Part shown: piece after piece, positions 26,094 to 35,569 of the stretch | Layout of the letters: every line of letters starts with the position of its first letter | Position numbering within the stretch: position 1 is the stretch's first letter | DNA from: Legionellales bacterium | GTDB lineage: Bacteria > Pseudomonadota > Gammaproteobacteria > JAGOUN01 | DNA: 50,182 bases | NCBI GenBank assembly: GCA_027486005.1 | Contig: JAIXPZ010000027.1 | Location: 1 to 50,182, forward strand | Direction: 5' to 3' | Program-made: the position numbers and the translations under genes | The notes under the pieces: model-generated | Database searches by the model: none | What the model saw: the letters and a program-made list of their open reading frames with translations, nothing else | Told to the model about the DNA's origin: nothing

Positions 26094-26972
26094 TTAACGA
26101 GCGAGCACTTCATTTACAACACCCAACGTAACTCGCTCCAACCCTGCCAAATCCCTAGAGGTTTCTACAGACCCATACCCGTGGAGCAAAAATAACTCCC
26201 TCACGGCTTCGCCTTGCATACAACCATGCTCAAGCAATACTTGCCCGCCGGGTTTAAGATAGTGACGAGCATCTGCAATTATTTTTTCAAAATCTGCTAA
26301 GCCATTTTTTTTGGCAACTAAGGCTGCTCTAGGTTCATGGCGGATCTCTTCTGTGACTAAATGAGTGTCATTTTCATCAAGGTATGGAGGATTGCTGACA
26401 ATCACATCCCATTTTTCATTATTTGCGAATGTAGAAAACCAATCGCTATGAAAAAATTCAACGTTAAAAATATTATTTTTCGCCGCATTTATTTTTGCTA
26501 TTTTCAATGCATCTTCTGAAAAATCTACCGCTGATATTTTCCAGTCAGGTCGTTCGTGCGCCAATGCTAACGCGATTGCACCAGAGCCTGTGCCAAGATC
26601 AAGGACATTCACATCATGACCTTGAGCGATCAACCGGTCGCCCCTGCGCAAAACTAACTCAACCAACAACTCTGTTTCTGAACGCGGAATAAGCGTATGC
26701 GCATTCACTTGCAAATCCAAATCCCAAAAATATTTTTGACCAATCAAATAAGCGACAGGAATTTGCAAGCAGCGCTGTGACAATAAATGCCGCCATTGTT
26801 GATGCTCTTGAAAAGATAAGTCATATTCAGGGTGTGAAAAAAGATATACGCGGTCTTTCTGTAAAATATATCCAAGCAATAACTCAACATCTAAACGTGG
26901 GGTTTTTGATGATGCAGCAAGTTGTGTTGTCGCTTGCTCAAGCAGATTCTTAAGATTTTGCATGTCCTCCAT
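26094..26972 (-). CDS. prmC: release factor glutamine methyltransferase PrmC (HemK)
   Basis: PrmC methylates the glutamine of the GGQ motif in release factors RF1 and RF2. The 292-aa protein has an N-terminal helical domain, SAM-binding motif LDLGTGSGAIALALA at about 125-138 and the catalytic NPPY motif (IVSNPPYL) near 189. An internal start three codons later (MQNLKNLL) follows GGAGGAC closely and is an alternative. In most gammaproteobacteria it directly follows prfA; here a toxin-antitoxin pair separates them. Confidence 0.95.
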   Translation of the reverse strand: MEDMQNLKNLLEQATTQLAASSKTPRLDVELLLGYILQKDRVYLFSHPEYDLSFQEHQQWRHLLSQRCLQIPVAYLIGQKYFWDLDLQVNAHTLIPRSETELLVELVLRRGDRLIAQGHDVNVLDLGTGSGAIALALAHERPDWKISAVDFSEDALKIAKINAAKNNIFNVEFFHSDWFSTFANNEKWDVIVSNPPYLDENDTHLVTEEIRHEPRAALVAKKNGLADFEKIIADARHYLKPGGQVLLEHGCMQGEAVRELFLLHGYGSVETSRDLAGLERVTLGVVNEVLAR

Positions 26973-27125
26973 CGCTTACAGCCCTCAACAATATTCACAA
27001 GCTCATCAAAATTGCGAATAAATTGTACGCCATTTCCGCAGTATATGTTAGTTTTTGTTGACGATAAGTGCATAGAGTGGCTTGAGACGCTCTAACATTT
27101 TATGGGCAATGAATGCTCTCGTAGA

Positions 27126-27638
27126 TTAAGTTGACGCTTCACTCAATATTTGCCGCACTGTTTCTAATGTCATCATAAGTGTCATCGCTTGTAGTGGAGA
27201 CTCTACAAATCCACGCGACAAATAAAATTGTTTCGCTTGATCAGATAGCGCATGAACTAATAAAGCAAATACGCCTGTATTGTTTGCGACACTCGTAGAA
27301 CGTATCAATGCATCACGTAATAACGCACTTCCAAAGCCCCTATTATAGTAATTTTTATCAATCGCCAGTCTACCCAATAATAATATGGGCAGCAAATCTG
27401 GCATATTTCGACGCAATTTTTTAGGTGCAATTTCCTGGCCAATGGCGCCTGCTGATAAGCAATAATAGCCTGCTAATTTACCCGCATCGTCACTCAACAC
27501 AAAAGTTCTTGAAGCACCGGTGCTTTGATTTTTAAGCGCGCGTTTCTTAAGCCATTCATCAAGGGACTCTTCACCACTATTAAAAGCTAAGAGATCATGA
27601 TCAGGTGTTATTGGAGTGGGTGCCAACCAGTATGCCAT
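27126..27638 (-). CDS. GNAT-family toxin of a TacA/TacT-type toxin-antitoxin pair
   Basis: TacT-like toxins acetylate the amino group of charged tRNAs and stop translation. This 170-aa protein shows the family pattern: FNSGEESLDEWLKKRAL, ASRTFVLSD, the acetyl-CoA loop NRGFGSALL, and the catalytic-type tyrosine in FYLSRGF near the end. The start at 27638 is preferred because homologues begin just before WLAP and it sits two bases after the antitoxin stop; an ATG five codons earlier would overlap the antitoxin gene. The pair separates prfA from prmC, suggesting insertion into an ancestral operon. Confidence 0.88.
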   Translation of the reverse strand: MAYWLAPTPITPDHDLLAFNSGEESLDEWLKKRALKNQSTGASRTFVLSDDAGKLAGYYCLSAGAIGQEIAPKKLRRNMPDLLPILLLGRLAIDKNYYNRGFGSALLRDALIRSTSVANNTGVFALLVHALSDQAKQFYLSRGFVESPLQAMTLMMTLETVRQILSEAST

Positions 27639-27640
27639 AA

Positions 27641-27925
27641 TCACTTTTCCCATGGAGCGTAGGTTCTAAGTAAACGACGTAGCTTGTCTGTGGGGGGCAA
27701 GGGTTTATCAAGCAGCGCTTGAACTTGTTGAAACGTATCAAAATTGACTGAGAAAAATGCCTGATCGAGTAACACCTCTTCTGCTTTAAGACAAGCGGCC
27801 TCTAACATAAAGTCTGACCTGCTGCGATCTAAACGTTCAGCCGCTTGATCAATCAAATCACGCTGATGCAATTTGGCTCGAATATTGATAGAAATTGATT
27901 CGCTCTGGCGCGTTTGATACATCAT
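27641..27925 (-). CDS. ribbon-helix-helix antitoxin (DUF1778/TacA type)
   Basis: The 94-aa protein has an N-terminal ribbon-helix-helix region (SESISINIRAKLHQRDLI, then QAAERLDRSRSDFMLEAA), with which such antitoxins bind their own operator. A C-terminal tail (FQQVQALLDKPLPPTDKLRR) would cover the toxin's active site. The start at 27925 has an ideal GGAGG seven bases before it; the longer frame from 27985 has none. It is directly upstream of the GNAT toxin gene, the usual order for TacAT pairs. Confidence 0.88.
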   Translation of the reverse strand: MMYQTRQSESISINIRAKLHQRDLIDQAAERLDRSRSDFMLEAACLKAEEVLLDQAFFSVNFDTFQQVQALLDKPLPPTDKLRRLLRTYAPWEK

Positions 27926-28036
27926 GTAACCTCCTGTGTTTATATACATTAAGCATACATAATTGTATAGAAAATTGCTACACAAATTTAATTCGATTTT
28001 AACCGAATCATAACGCTCCTCTTTTCGTATTTAGTT

Positions 28037-28048
28037 ATACTAAAGTAT
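28037..28048. promoter_or_regulatory. 12-bp palindrome just after prfA
   Basis: ATACT-AA-AGTAT is a palindrome with two central bases, five bases after the prfA stop and upstream of the toxin-antitoxin operon. It could be an operator for the ribbon-helix-helix antitoxin or a stem at the 3' end of the prfA transcript. It is somewhat far (about 110 bases) from the antitoxin start. Confidence 0.3.
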
Positions 28049-28052
28049 CACT

Positions 28053-29144
28053 TTAATATCGCTCTTCTGCAAGTGAGGCCAACAAATCCGCTTGATGTTC
28101 GTGCACTAGCGGCTCAATCACATCACCTAAATCACCTTCCATAATTCCGGAAAGTTTATACAAGGTCAAATTAATCCTATGATCTGTTAATCGCCCCTGC
28201 GGAAAATTATACGTACGAATGCGCTCTGAACGATCGCCACTACCGACTAAACTGCGTCGCGCATCAGAAATCTCTTGTTGTTGTTTTTGTTGTTGTGCCA
28301 GTAAAATTTTCGACTGCAGCACTGCCATCGCTTTAGCGCGATTCTTATGTTGTGAACGCTCATCCTGACATTCAACAATAATTCCTGTTGGAAGATGGGT
28401 AATCCGTATCGCAGAGTCAGTGGTATTAACGTGCTGACCACCCGCGCCCGAAGATCGATAAGTATCGACTTTCAAATCAGCTGGCGTAATATTAATTTCA
28501 TCTAATTCATCCGCTTCTGGCAATACAGCCACTGTACAAGCAGAAGTATGAATTCGCCCTTGAGATTCTGTGGTTGGGACACGTTGCACGCGATGCCCAC
28601 CAGACTCAAATTTTAATTTAGCATAAACATCTTGGCCACTGATACGCAAAATAATTTCTTTATACCCACCATGTTCACCCTCACTCGCATTAACAATTTC
28701 AGCGCGCCAGCCCATGCGCTCGGTGTAACGAATATACATACGACTTAAATCGCCTGCAAAAAGAGCCGCCTCATCACCGCCCGTTCCCGCCCTGACTTCC
28801 AAATAAATATTTCTTCTGTCATTTTGATCGCGAGGCAATAATAAATATTGTAATTGTTCCGCAAGTTTTTCTTTTCGATTCCTGGCCTCTGGCAATTCAC
28901 TTTCTGCCATTTGTTTTATTCCAGCATCTTGCTCGTTCAACATCTCTTCTAAACTAGCAATTTCTCCCTCACAGGCTTGATAGTGCTTATAAGCGACAAC
29001 CACTGGCTCTAACTGCGCATACTCTTTTGAAAACTCTCGAAATTTATTTTGATCATTCATGACTTCATTGAGATTTAACATATTTCCCAATTCTTCATGA
29101 CGCTCAATTAAAAAATTTAATTTATTTTGTAATGACTCTCTCAT
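28053..29144 (-). CDS. prfA: peptide chain release factor RF1
   Basis: RF1 recognises UAA and UAG and triggers peptide release. The 363-aa sequence shows the GGQ motif ([13 protein letters not shown], near 235) and the codon-recognition tripeptide in the form PTT ([10 protein letters not shown]), where E. coli has PAT; both fit the PxT rule for RF1. Its start overlaps the hemA stop by four bases, the classic hemA-prfA coupling. No programmed frameshift, as expected for RF1 rather than RF2. Confidence 0.97.
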   Translation of the reverse strand: MRESLQNKLNFLIERHEELGNMLNLNEVMNDQNKFREFSKEYAQLEPVVVAYKHYQACEGEIASLEEMLNEQDAGIKQMAESELPEARNRKEKLAEQLQYLLLPRDQNDRRNIYLEVRAGTGGDEAALFAGDLSRMYIRYTERMGWRAEIVNASEGEHGGYKEIILRISGQDVYAKLKFESGGHRVQRVPTTESQGRIHTSACTVAVLPEADELDEINITPADLKVDTYRSSGAGGQHVNTTDSAIRITHLPTGIIVECQDERSQHKNRAKAMAVLQSKILLAQQQKQQQEISDARRSLVGSGDRSERIRTYNFPQGRLTDHRINLTLYKLSGIMEGDLGDVIEPLVHEHQADLLASLAEERY

Positions 29145-30391
29145 AATTTTATCCCTTTTTGGACACCTAACAGCTCAGAAGCCAAAAGAATAAAATCTTG
29201 GCGCCCATCCACGCTCGCTTGCCGAAGTTGAACACAAGGAAGATGCATCATTTTGTTGATTAATTTTCGAGAAAAATCTTTTAAAACCAACTCCGTTGCT
29301 TCACCGTACTGATTAGCTTTTAAAGCTTTTTTCAACTCAATATCGCAATGAGCCTCCATCACCGTACGATATTGCGTGATAATTTCATCGGCATTCATCG
29401 TGCGTAATGAAAGTATAAAATCTCGCGCACTTTCCTCTATCAAACGTTCGGCTTGCATTGCTGCATGTGCGCGCATATGAACATGTTGTTGTATCGTTGC
29501 TTTTAACTGATCCAACTGGCACAGCGTCACACATGGATGCTTAGCGGCATCTGGCGCAACATCCCGTGGCACCGCTAAATCAATTAGCAAAATTTTATGA
29601 GAAATATTTTCGACCGTTTCTAAAGAAATTACCGGCCTTTGACTCGAAGTTGAAGAAATTACAATATCCGCTTGCGACAAATATTCAGTTAATTGTTCTA
29701 AACTTCCCGCAATACCACAAACTTCATTTGCAAGACGTTTGGCATTTTCAAGATTTCTACTGACAATCATTAATGGACGCGATGAAAGAGTTTTCGCATG
29801 CTTTGCTACTAAACCGCCCACTTGCCCAGTACCAATAATTAATACGCGAGGATTTTCGGATATCCATTCTTTAGCATATAAAACTGCAGTGGATGCCACA
29901 GAAACAGGGCAAGCTCCAATTTTCGTACTGGTTCGTACACGCTTAGCTACTTGAAAAGTTTGACGAAAAAGTCGGCTTAAGTGCGCGCCAACGGTTTTAT
30001 GAAGACACGCTTTGGCAAACGCAGCTTTCACTTGTCCAAAGATTTCTGGCTCACCGACGACTAATGAATCTAAACCACAAGCAACCTGCATCAAGTGTTC
30101 TACTGCTTCTATTCCTTGGAAGACATATCCATGCTGTAAAAAATCATCTTGGGAGACTAGCGAGCCGCCTCTACACCACTCACATAGCCATTGGGTCACC
30201 ACGCTTTCCGATACCCCGAAGGTATAAATTTCCACACGATTACAAGTAGAAAGAATCACCGCTTCGCGCAGCGAAGAATGTGATGTTAATGACGCAAGTA
30301 CTCGCTCCACTTCATCCGATGAAAACGCAAATTGCTCCCTCAACTCAACAGGTGCTGTTTTATGATTTAAACCAACGACAAGGATGCTCAT
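29141..30391 (-). CDS. hemA: glutamyl-tRNA reductase HemA
   Basis: HemA converts glutamyl-tRNA to glutamate-1-semialdehyde, the first committed step of haem synthesis by the C5 route. The catalytic cysteine is in STCNRVEIY near residue 50. The signature [17 protein letters not shown], the NADPH-binding loop GTGQVGGL and the C-terminal dimerisation helix are present. Length (416 aa) is normal. No ribosome binding site is evident before its ATG, and the upstream DNA is very AT-rich. Confidence 0.97.
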   Translation of the reverse strand: MSILVVGLNHKTAPVELREQFAFSSDEVERVLASLTSHSSLREAVILSTCNRVEIYTFGVSESVVTQWLCEWCRGGSLVSQDDFLQHGYVFQGIEAVEHLMQVACGLDSLVVGEPEIFGQVKAAFAKACLHKTVGAHLSRLFRQTFQVAKRVRTSTKIGACPVSVASTAVLYAKEWISENPRVLIIGTGQVGGLVAKHAKTLSSRPLMIVSRNLENAKRLANEVCGIAGSLEQLTEYLSQADIVISSTSSQRPVISLETVENISHKILLIDLAVPRDVAPDAAKHPCVTLCQLDQLKATIQQHVHMRAHAAMQAERLIEESARDFILSLRTMNADEIITQYRTVMEAHCDIELKKALKANQYGEATELVLKDFSRKLINKMMHLPCVQLRQASVDGRQDFILLASELLGVQKGIKL

Positions 30392-30442
30392 ATTTTTATA
30401 ATTAATATTTAGGGCGAGAACGCTTAAAAAATTAGTGCGATT

Positions 30443-31045
30443 TTAGCTCTTCACTTGCCAGCTGTCACCTTCTATCGTCAAATGCATATAAAATTTAACC
30501 TGCGTAAAGGTAATTTCTTTAGGTAATTCAAATAGCTGCAAGCGTTGATAGGCCTCATAATGAATCTGCCAACCATCTTGTTCTAAGGTGTTAATACGAT
30601 GGTAAACATCATAGCTCACCCTGGTGACAGGACCAGGCGCAGGCAAGCCGCGCACCCAATAATAAAGAGAAGATATAGGTAATAACCAACCCAATTGTGT
30701 CTGCATCAATTGTTCTGGACTACTTGCCTCATAAACATGTCCATGACTATCCTTTAAATGCACTTTCCCAGGAAGGCCATCTAAATTTACTGTATTGAAC
30801 CCCAACGGACCGAATAACATCACTTGATAAGAATCTTGTTCTTGCTGCCAATAGACATTAGCACTGAGCTTGCGCTCAGGCATTTTGAACACTACATGGC
30901 CACGAAACTGCCATGTATTTAAAGCGGATAATTGTTGTTGCCGCTGAGGCCACGATGACGTTAATGGAGTGGATTGAGGAGGTTGCGCACAGCTTGACAG
31001 TAACAACAACAAGCCAAGAACAATAACACAAGTTCTTATCGCCAT
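30443..31045 (-). CDS. lolB: outer-membrane lipoprotein receptor LolB
   Basis: LolB receives lipoproteins from LolA and inserts them in the outer membrane. The 200-aa protein has a lipoprotein signal peptide with lipobox LLSSC, then the LolB pattern (WQFRGHVVFKMPERKLSANVYWQQ, and LMQTQLGWLLPISSLYYWVRG). It overlaps the upstream phosphatase gene by ten bases and lies upstream of hemA on the same strand; in many relatives lolB is divergent from hemA and followed by ispE, which is not here. Confidence 0.92.
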   Translation of the reverse strand: MAIRTCVIVLGLLLLLSSCAQPPQSTPLTSSWPQRQQQLSALNTWQFRGHVVFKMPERKLSANVYWQQEQDSYQVMLFGPLGFNTVNLDGLPGKVHLKDSHGHVYEASSPEQLMQTQLGWLLPISSLYYWVRGLPAPGPVTRVSYDVYHRINTLEQDGWQIHYEAYQRLQLFELPKEITFTQVKFYMHLTIEGDSWQVKS

Positions 31046-31797
31046 TTATGTATCACCGACCCATTATTCGCATGCACATCTTGTGGAGCGTCCAGGCTAT
31101 CTCCAAAAAACTGTACATTGCCACCCGCAGCCACGACAATCGCCAAACCCGCTGCCACATCCCAAAACATGGTATTACGCTCATGGTAATATTCAGCACG
31201 ACCACACGCTACATAGGCAAGAGCAATTGCCGCGCTACCAATCATTCTGACTTTGCGCCATTGCCTTGCAAAGGTCATAAAAGCAATAGAGTTTTCATCA
31301 CTAAAATCACGCGCAACAGGAAATCCTGTGTACAATATTCCGCGCTCACTTTCTTTAATTTGCGAAACGGTGATCGGACGCTTATTCAACCATGCGCCTT
31401 CTTCAGTAAGTCCTGAAAACAATTCATGCCGATTAAAATCATAAATAACGCCCAGAACAGGGAATTGTCCGCGATAAAGCGCAATAGAAACCGCGCAAAT
31501 GGGAATATCATTATAATAATTATAACTACCATCTAGGGGATCAACGACCCAAAGATATCCTTCATCAGAAATGCCAGCACGCCACCCTCGCTCTTCAGTC
31601 AAAATGGGAAAATCAGTGCCGCCTTGAAGATTCTCTAAAATCATCGCCTCAACAAAACGATCCGCCTTTATTTTAACCTCTCGACCGGCCTCTGCTTCAA
31701 TTGCGCACCATTGAGACTTATGCGCCACCAGCTGCATGCCCGCAGCAAGCGCCGTACTCTCAGCCAAAGACAACAGCGCCCTAAAATTTGTACTCAC
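31036..31797 (-). CDS. inositol-monophosphatase-family phosphatase
   Basis: The family hydrolyses small phosphate esters (inositol phosphate, PAP or sugar phosphates) with Mg2+. Motif A is WVVDPLDGSYNYY and motif B is WDVAAGLAIVVAAGG; a Glu-Glu pair (LTEERGW) supplies metal ligands. The 253-aa length is usual. A GTG start at 31797 is used. Position next to lolB does not decide between SuhB-like and CysQ-like function; the modest motif match (DGS instead of DGT) leaves substrate open. It is translationally coupled to lolB. Confidence 0.85.
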   Translation of the reverse strand: MSTNFRALLSLAESTALAAGMQLVAHKSQWCAIEAEAGREVKIKADRFVEAMILENLQGGTDFPILTEERGWRAGISDEGYLWVVDPLDGSYNYYNDIPICAVSIALYRGQFPVLGVIYDFNRHELFSGLTEEGAWLNKRPITVSQIKESERGILYTGFPVARDFSDENSIAFMTFARQWRKVRMIGSAAIALAYVACGRAEYYHERNTMFWDVAAGLAIVVAAGGNVQFFGDSLDAPQDVHANNGSVIHKWR

Positions 31798-32170
31798 TAT
31801 TTTATCTCACACTTTCACTTCAATTATTGGGGGCAGTATATCACTTACTTGATTATATAATTCAGAATTCAACTGCGCACTTACAAGCTCACCCTGTTTT
31901 ATGTGCATTTTATCATAAATACGCTACGCGCTAGAGAATAAAATGTCAAATAAAGGATAAAGGCTAACGCAAAGTTAGACAGGGCGAGCGCCACTCGCCC
32001 CTGCCAAGAGGCTGATGCAATTTTTATTGACTATATTATGCTCAATGATGTGTCTGCAGTAAAAGAAGTAAAAGTGCTCAATTGACACTTTCCGTAAAAA
32101 AATTACCCCATATAATATGCAAATTTGCAGATAATACATTATAACAATCTGCAACTATATTTGAGGAGTG
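31798..32170. other. intergenic region with hairpin and palindromes
   Basis: This stretch holds no convincing gene. A 7-bp GC-rich hairpin (GGGCGAG/CTCGCCC, 31982-32000) lacks a T-tract. It is followed by a TTGACA at 32082 whose distance to TATAAT at 32111 (23 bases) is too long for a promoter, and by palindromic elements at 32118-32154. Confidence 0.5.
32118..32154. promoter_or_regulatory. overlapping palindromes, operator-like
   Basis: TGCAAATTTGCA (32118-32129) is a perfect 12-bp palindrome. The overlapping TTGCAGAT (32125-32132) pairs with ATCTGCAA (32147-32154) across 14 bases. Three related TTGCA half-sites in 37 bases suggest a repressor site before the small ORF at 32171. Confidence 0.35.
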
Positions 32171-32269
32171 ATGGACCTTAGGAAAATGCGAGGGTCTCCG
32201 TCGCTATTATCACGAATAATCTGCATGGGTCTCAGGAAGTTGTCCAAGACAGAGAATATGCTCCCTTAA
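32171..32269 (+). CDS. possible 32-aa basic micro-protein
   Basis: A 33-codon frame (MDLRKMRGSPSLLSRIICMG, then LRKLSKTENMLP) follows GAGGAG at a very short distance. The peptide is basic and partly amphipathic, like many small toxins or leader peptides, and lies behind palindromic DNA. No family is recognised; chance is a real alternative. Confidence 0.25.
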   Translation: MDLRKMRGSPSLLSRIICMGLRKLSKTENMLP

Positions 32270-32294
32270 AATATAAAAATGTCTCTCATTTTTG

Positions 32295-32330
32295 TTGACG
32301 ATTATAAGGCGGAAACTTATAATCGTCGGA
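32295..32330 (+). promoter_or_regulatory. near-consensus promoter with 12-bp inverted-repeat operator, leaderless start
   Basis: TTGACG (32295-32300) and TATAAT (32318-32323) are separated by the ideal 17 bases. The perfect inverted repeat GACGATTATAAG / CTTATAATCGTC (32297-32327, 7-base centre) covers both boxes. Transcription should begin about seven bases after the -10, on or next to the A of the ATG at 32330. The gene would therefore give a leaderless mRNA controlled by a protein that binds the repeat. Confidence 0.6.
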
Positions 32331-33526
32331 TGAGTATTATTCAGCGTGATCTTAGTCAGCAACTTGCCAGCAACCAAGCGCCAGTGCAATTATTACTGGG
32401 GCCACGTCAGTGCGGAAAAAGTACTTTACTAGCCCATTTGCCTGGAAATTTCCAAGAAATCACATTCGATGACCTGCAATTACGATTATTAGCCAATCAA
32501 GATCCTAGATTATTTTTAGAACAATTTAAGCCACCTATATTGCTGGATGAAGTGCAATATGCGCCGCCATTATTTTCAGAAATTAAGCGGTTAGTAGACC
32601 AACAAAAAAGAAAACGCTTAGTTGACCATCAACCTATTTCTGTGCTCTTCAGAATGACAGGTTCGAATCAAATTTTAATGGACAGGAATGTTAAAGAAAG
32701 CCTTGCGGGAAGAGCGAGTTACTTTTATTTAAACACATTAACCGTTCATGAAATAAAACGCGCGTTACCTGAAATGGATATTTCTTCAATTCTTTATCAA
32801 GGAGGATGGCCAGAATTATATGTCAACAACCAACTCAATCCCGCCCAATATCTTAACGATTACATTCGAAGTTATATTGAGAAAGATGTTGTATTGAGCG
32901 CTGGCATTCAAAAGCAATTAGCCTTTAGCAACGTATTAAAATTATTTGCCGCAAGAACAGGCGCCTTACTCGATTACGCCAACATAGCACAAAACAGCTC
33001 CGTTCAAGCCGTAACCATTAAAGAATGGGCGAGTATTCTGCAACAAACAGATTTAATTTACTGCCTTAAACCGTACGCCAACAACCTCAATAAACGACTG
33101 ACAAAAACACCGAAACTTTATTTTACTGATACGGGATTAGCCGTGCGTTTGCAAGGCTGGCAGCAGCAAGGACCTATGCTAATAAGCCCTCAAATGGGAG
33201 CATTGTTTGAAACACTTGTATTTGCAGAAATTTATAAATTTATACAAAACCACAATAAAGATTGGCAGCTATACGTTTGGCGAACTAAAGAAGGCGAAGA
33301 AATTGATTTTCTCATTATAACAAGCGCAGGATCGGCTATCGCACTCGATGCAAAAGTAAGCTCGCAAAATATACGCCCCGTGGCATTAAGCGCAAGTTTC
33401 AAAAAAATATTCCCCCAAACCAAGCAAATTATTTTAGTCACCTTTGGTGGACATAAGTTACAATTATCATCGGAATGCTTAAGTATTCCTATCGCGGCCT
33501 TGCACGACTTTCTAATAACTCTTTAA
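32330..33526 (+). CDS. AAA+ ATPase with DUF4143 C-terminal domain
   Basis: The 398-aa protein belongs to the family of stand-alone AAA ATPases fused to a PD-(D/E)xK-like DUF4143 domain. Walker A is LLLGPRQCGKSTLL near residue 30 and Walker B is ILLDEVQYAP near 80; FRMTGSNQ is the sensor-1 region. The C-terminal part has LYFTDTGLAVRLQG, GALFETLVFAEIYK and a nuclease-like core (WRTKEGEEIDFLI ... ALDAKVS). The start at 32330 is chosen over 32279 because the promoter covers the earlier codons. The biological role of the family is not well known. It sits alone between lolB/phosphatase and the ABC-F gene. Confidence 0.88.
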   Translation: MSIIQRDLSQQLASNQAPVQLLLGPRQCGKSTLLAHLPGNFQEITFDDLQLRLLANQDPRLFLEQFKPPILLDEVQYAPPLFSEIKRLVDQQKRKRLVDHQPISVLFRMTGSNQILMDRNVKESLAGRASYFYLNTLTVHEIKRALPEMDISSILYQGGWPELYVNNQLNPAQYLNDYIRSYIEKDVVLSAGIQKQLAFSNVLKLFAARTGALLDYANIAQNSSVQAVTIKEWASILQQTDLIYCLKPYANNLNKRLTKTPKLYFTDTGLAVRLQGWQQQGPMLISPQMGALFETLVFAEIYKFIQNHNKDWQLYVWRTKEGEEIDFLIITSAGSAIALDAKVSSQNIRPVALSASFKKIFPQTKQIILVTFGGHKLQLSSECLSIPIAALHDFLITL

Positions 33527-33697
33527 TCAAATTTAGCATTTAAAATTGATACGAAATCAAAGATATCGGAATAACTTGATCCATACAATTACTTGCAATG
33601 AAGGCTAAACTAACGATTGAACAATGACTGCCCATCAGGTAATATGCGGCCAAAATTTGGCTCTACTTTTTTCAAAAGATCATAAAAGCAACAAAAC

Positions 33698-35539
33698 ATG
33701 TTAGAACTTAAAAATGTCACCCTGCGCCGCGGGACGAAATTTCTATTAGAAGAAGCCTCTGTTCGGGTTGAACAAGGCTGCCGCACTGGCTTGATTGGCC
33801 GCAATGGCACGGGTAAAACCAGCCTATTTCAGTTAATTACCGGGGGGTTACACGAAGATCTCGGCAGCGTTTCGCTTGAAGTCAAACGCACCGCCATTGC
33901 CTATTTGGAACAAGCACTGCCGCACAGTGATGAGCCAGCGATTGAATACGTTAAAAGCGGTGATTTAATTTGGTCAAAAATTCAAGCTGACTTACAAAAA
34001 GCTGAAGCAGAAGAAGATGGCCTGGCGATTTCTCAATGTTATACCGACTTGCAAGCCATTGACGGCTTTACGATTGAAGGACGCGCGAGCAGCATTCTGA
34101 ATGGATTGGGCTTCACCCAAGAGACGTTTGAAAACCCAGTCTCTAGCTTTTCCGGTGGTTGGCAAATGCGTTTGCAATTAGCCCGCACACTTTTAGCTAC
34201 TGCTGAATTGTTATTGCTCGATGAGCCCACCAACCATTTAGATATTGAAGCGATTTTATGGCTTGAGAAGTGGTTACAAAGCAAAAAATGCTCGATGCTG
34301 ATTATTTCCCATGATAGAGATTTCCTAGATAATGTATGTACGCATACGCTGCATTTGCGACAACGCACTTTAAAATTATATACCGGCAACTACACTTCTT
34401 TTGCGAGACAATTTGAAATGCAATTAGAACAAGAAGCGAGTTCTGCCGAGAAAATTGCCAGACAACGCGCGCACATGCAATCATTTGTGGATCGTTTTCG
34501 TTATAAAGCATCTAAAGCAAAACAAGCTCAAAGCCGCATGAAAGCCATTGAAAAACTGACTATGACGGTAGGTTTGCAACGCGAAAATCCATTTTCATTC
34601 CACTTTTTTCCTTGCGAAAAATTATCTGATCCTATCATCAAAATGGACGTATCGATTGGTTATGGCAAAACTGTCATCCTCGAAAAAATCGGCATGAATG
34701 TGAACCATGATGATCGCATTGCTTTTCTAGGCCGAAATGGCGGCGGAAAAAGTACTTTGATGAAAACTCTCGCTGAAGAATTACCACCCATTACGGGTGA
34801 GATTACTCAGCATCCCAAATTGAAAATTGGTTATTTTTCGCAACAGCAACTCGACACGCTTGATTATGATTCAACACCGTTTGCACACGTTCAACAACTA
34901 GACAAAAAATTGGGTGAATCGGATATTCGCAAATACTTAGGTGGATTCGGATTTTCAGGCGACTGCGTTTTCGATAGCGTACGCCACTTTTCCGGCGGAG
35001 AAAAGGCGCGCCTTGCTTTAGCGTTATTAATTTATCATCGACCTAATTTATTATTACTCGACGAACCGACTAACCATCTAGATTTGCAAATGCGCGAAGC
35101 ATTGATTATTGCGCTACAAAGCTATCAAGGCGCTGTGGTTTTGGTTTCGCATGATCGTTATTTTGTAAGCAGCATCACGGATCAGCTGTACTGGATCGCA
35201 CAAGGCAAATTGTTGCCGTTTGATGGCGATTTGGATGATTATCAAAAAGCTGTGATGGCAAAAGAAGATTTGAGCCCAACCAGCAAAACATCTTCTTCAA
35301 AAAAAGAAAATAAAGAAAATAAATCTGGCGGGCAAGCCATGGGAAACAAACAGCTCAAAAAACTTGAAACAAAGTTGGCCACACTAAAACAGCAAGTTGA
35401 AAAATTAGAAACCGATTTAGGCAACCAAGATCTTTATTTACCTAAAAATGTTGAAAAACTAGCAGTAGTTTTATCTGAACATAAACAAAAAAAGCAAGAC
35501 TTAGAAGCAATTGTAGACCAATTACTTTCTCTAGAGTGA
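33698..35539 (+). CDS. yheS: ABC-F family ATPase, YheS-like
   Basis: ABC-F proteins bind the ribosomal E-site region and help translation of difficult sequences. Two ABC cassettes are visible: Walker A GLIGRNGTGKTSL and FLGRNGGGKSTL, signatures FSGGWQMRLQLA and FSGGEKARLALA, and Walker B LLLLDEPTNHLD twice. The linker (SFVDRFRYKASKAKQAQSR) and the segment EYVKSGD match YheS rather than Uup or EttA. A Lys/Glu-rich coiled coil closes the 613-aa protein. No membrane segments. The gene ends about 70 bases before tRNA-Gln. Confidence 0.92.
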   Translation: MLELKNVTLRRGTKFLLEEASVRVEQGCRTGLIGRNGTGKTSLFQLITGGLHEDLGSVSLEVKRTAIAYLEQALPHSDEPAIEYVKSGDLIWSKIQADLQKAEAEEDGLAISQCYTDLQAIDGFTIEGRASSILNGLGFTQETFENPVSSFSGGWQMRLQLARTLLATAELLLLDEPTNHLDIEAILWLEKWLQSKKCSMLIISHDRDFLDNVCTHTLHLRQRTLKLYTGNYTSFARQFEMQLEQEASSAEKIARQRAHMQSFVDRFRYKASKAKQAQSRMKAIEKLTMTVGLQRENPFSFHFFPCEKLSDPIIKMDVSIGYGKTVILEKIGMNVNHDDRIAFLGRNGGGKSTLMKTLAEELPPITGEITQHPKLKIGYFSQQQLDTLDYDSTPFAHVQQLDKKLGESDIRKYLGGFGFSGDCVFDSVRHFSGGEKARLALALLIYHRPNLLLLDEPTNHLDLQMREALIIALQSYQGAVVLVSHDRYFVSSITDQLYWIAQGKLLPFDGDLDDYQKAVMAKEDLSPTSKTSSSKKENKENKSGGQAMGNKQLKKLETKLATLKQQVEKLETDLGNQDLYLPKNVEKLAVVLSEHKQKKQDLEAIVDQLLSLE

Positions 35540-35569
35540 TATAAAAAGAAAATCATTTAGATTTAACCA

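Noticed and set aside
26891-27073. 60-aa minus-strand frame overlapping the prmC start
   Set aside because: It overlaps prmC out of frame, has no ribosome binding site and no recognisable content.
28246-28441. Second release-factor-like frame inside prfA
   Set aside because: It is an alternate frame of the GGQ region; prfA itself is complete and in frame.
31982-32000. GC-rich hairpin as a terminator of the phosphatase or ATPase gene
   Set aside because: It lies upstream of both divergent genes and has no T-tract, so termination of either makes no sense.
32082-32116. TTGACA and TATAAT as a promoter
   Set aside because: The spacer is 23 bases, too long for sigma-70 recognition.
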